Assembly (NCBI GenBank): GCA_964304625.1
Contig: OZ199840.1
Location: 10,726,001 to 10,790,000, forward strand
DNA: 64,000 nucleotides
Direction of reading: 5' to 3'
Origin: Kudoa neothunni
Taxonomy: Eukaryota; Cnidaria
Shown here: one piece after another, positions 62,432 to 64,000 of the stretch
How positions within the stretch are numbered: position 1 is the first letter of the stretch
Layout: the number at the start of each line of letters is the position of its first letter
Translations under genes and position numbers: made by a program
Notes under the pieces: model-generated
Told to the model about the DNA's origin: nothing
Seen by the model: the letters and a program-made list of their open reading frames with translations, nothing else
The model's database searches: none

Positions 62432-64000
62432 TACAGTGGGTGAGGGCTAATTCGTACTTTTATTCATCGCACGCGCAAAAAATTTGGGTCGATTTTATAA
62501 GAAATGTGATATTATCCTACTTTTTTAAAATAAAATTTGTTATTTTCGTTTGCTCAAATCCTTTTTTTGAGATTAGAAACATTTCTTCTTCTAGTTTGTG
62601 AAGATAAGATAATCCAACATATTTGATCCATTCTTAATGAAGTATCCCTTTAAATATTCAAAGCACTTCAGCGCTTCTTTCGTGGTATATGACTTTTCTT
62701 TGTATGTTTCGGGTTCACAATCAAACAATTTCTTTATATCAATGGTTACGCCATCGTTTCCACGGTTGTCCTCAAATTCACAGACTTGAACGAGTTCTTC
62801 TTCATCTTGGCATTGTATTATCTCTGGATCGTCGATTTCATCTAAAACTTCATGGTTTATGGGTTCGTCTATGTACAATTATTAAGTTTGTATAAAATAG
62901 TAATAAGGGTCTTCGTTACCATCGAATCTAAATCTAGCTTTCTTTGGATCGTTACATTCTCCCACGATTTTTTTACAAGCACCAACGCATCTAATAAATC
63001 AATTGGCTTAAGTTCGACATCATTCTCAACTAAAAATGTAGATCTATTTATTGGATATCTTCTATAAACAGCTTTAAATGAATTAATACTCCCTTGATTC
63101 ATAGGTTGCAAAACATTAGTTGTGTTTTTAGGGAAAAATAATGATTAAATATTTGATAATTATAATGGTGAATGGCAACTCGCATTATCATGAAATAGCA
63201 CAATTTTTTTGTTCTGCTCTTTGAAATTAGAATTTAATTTAACTAAATATTTCTTAAATATCTCTGAGGTCATCCATGCTTTCTTAATGGAGAAGTAAGG
63301 AACTGGATTATCTTTCAAATTTTTAAAACACCTTGGTTTTTCATGATGACCAATCACTAATGGTTCCAATTTTTCGCCTAATAATGATGCTCCCAATAAA
63401 AGCGTAACTCTTTTTTTGATCGCTTTGAGCATTTTGCATTTACCTCAGTAGATAGAACGTAACTTCTTCCTAAATTAGGTTAACATAAATACGTTCGAGT
63501 GAATATAATGTATTGTAAAATAGTTCTTAAAAAATTCCAATGGGAATTTGTTGATGATTGACATAAATTAAATGTTGATATAATTATTTTTTTAACGACA
63601 TGTAGCAAGTCAATGACGCTTTTTGTCGTTATTGTGTAGCTTATGTATCTTACTGGGATGTTGTTTATAGAACAAAGCTGTTTCATCAAGGTTGTACACT
63701 TGTTCAGCTTTATAATTTTTCAATATATTTTTGAATTGAAGTTCCAATCATCGACAGTTTCCATGTTTACCATGTTTGCCTCGGCATGAAAATTTGGTCG
63801 TCGTAAATTACATCTTTCGTTAAATCCACGAAACCAACCATAGCTCATATCCTCCGCTTCTTTATTAATGGTTTTTGCAAATTCATTTCGTTTTGAAATA
63901 ATTTCCAACGACGAAATTTCCAATTTTTTTGGACCTCATCCATATTAACCACTCAAAAACTTGTTGATCAATTTCATCATTCGAACCCTTTTTTAAGGTT
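62432..64000 (-). mobile_element. pogo/Tigger DNA transposon relic, truncated by window edge
   Basis: The element end at 62432 reads TACAGTGGGTGAGGGCTAAT and then TCGTACTTT. The minus strand carries a CENP-B/jerky-type DDE transposase in pieces. An N-terminal part near 63923-63720 has YGWFRGFNERCN. The first catalytic Asp is in YNLDETALF (about 63660-63700). RVTLLLGASLLGEKLEPLVI and PRCFKNLKDNP follow, with the second Asp in IVLFHDNASCH (about 63195). The third position reads QPMNQGSI instead of QPMDQG, so the last catalytic Asp is Asn. Stops and shifts interrupt the frame. The tail at 62591-62878 is acidic and ends normally. The 5' end lies beyond base 64000. Confidence 0.85.

Noticed and set aside
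1-64000. CRISPR arrays, rRNA genes, retrovirus-like or LTR elements
   Set aside because: Looked for on both strands; no regular spacer arrays, rRNA cores or reverse-transcriptase/capsid motifs were seen.

Overview
This is an AT-rich animal nuclear window with compact, intron-bearing genes. Introns are mostly 32-90 nt with GT...AG ends, and genes sit between kilobases of AT-rich sequence carrying decayed DNA transposons. The best clue to the organism is a secreted protein (2089-2977) with two copies of the minicollagen cysteine pattern C-x3-C-x3-C-x3-C-x3-CC, a signature of cnidarian nematocyst/polar-capsule proteins. Together with the compact genes and AT bias this suggests a parasitic cnidarian (Myxozoa). 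That placement is inference.

Layout. 0.5-3 kb: a torsin AAA+ ATPase and the minicollagen-domain protein. 4.6-5.9 kb: an orphan exon-like ORF and a decayed hAT transposon. 6.6-8.2 kb: an eight-exon gene for an unrecognised, partly coiled-coil protein. 9-13 kb: pogo/Tc1-type terminal repeats, including a 685-bp MITE. 13.5-19.5 kb (minus): eIF5A, then CIAO3/NARFL split by a 3.3-kb intron and carrying an in-frame stop. 23.1-24.4 kb (minus): a Gq-class G-protein alpha subunit. 28-28.75 kb: a piggyBac-like MITE. 30.2-31.8 kb: a short, yeast-like RanGAP. 34.7-35.1 kb: mitochondrial ribosomal protein uS12m. 36.1-36.6 kb: a broken orphan ORF ending in a minisatellite. 39.7-41.0 kb: a decayed piggyBac transposon. 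42.8-45.2 kb: an Hbs1-type GTPase and an Ap4A hydrolase (NUDT2), head to head with 36 bp between start codons.

46-62 kb is a segmental duplication. Each arm carries a nine-exon gene for a type I membrane protein of about 827 residues, built from seven cysteine-rich fibronectin-III-like modules and ending in a transmembrane helix with a KKRN tail. The 3' 1.7 kb of the two copies is almost identical and gapless, while the 5' halves differ, a gene-conversion pattern. A separate 290-bp non-coding island upstream is 100% identical within diverged flanks and contains nested stems. The downstream copy has lost the GT donor of its signal-peptide exon. A second hAT relic lies between the copies. The window ends in a pogo/Tigger transposase relic running past the right edge.

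The housekeeping genes (torsin, eIF5A, CIAO3, G alpha, RanGAP, uS12m, Hbs1, NUDT2) are functionally unrelated. No operon-like grouping, CRISPR array, rRNA, convincing tRNA or retrovirus-like element was seen.
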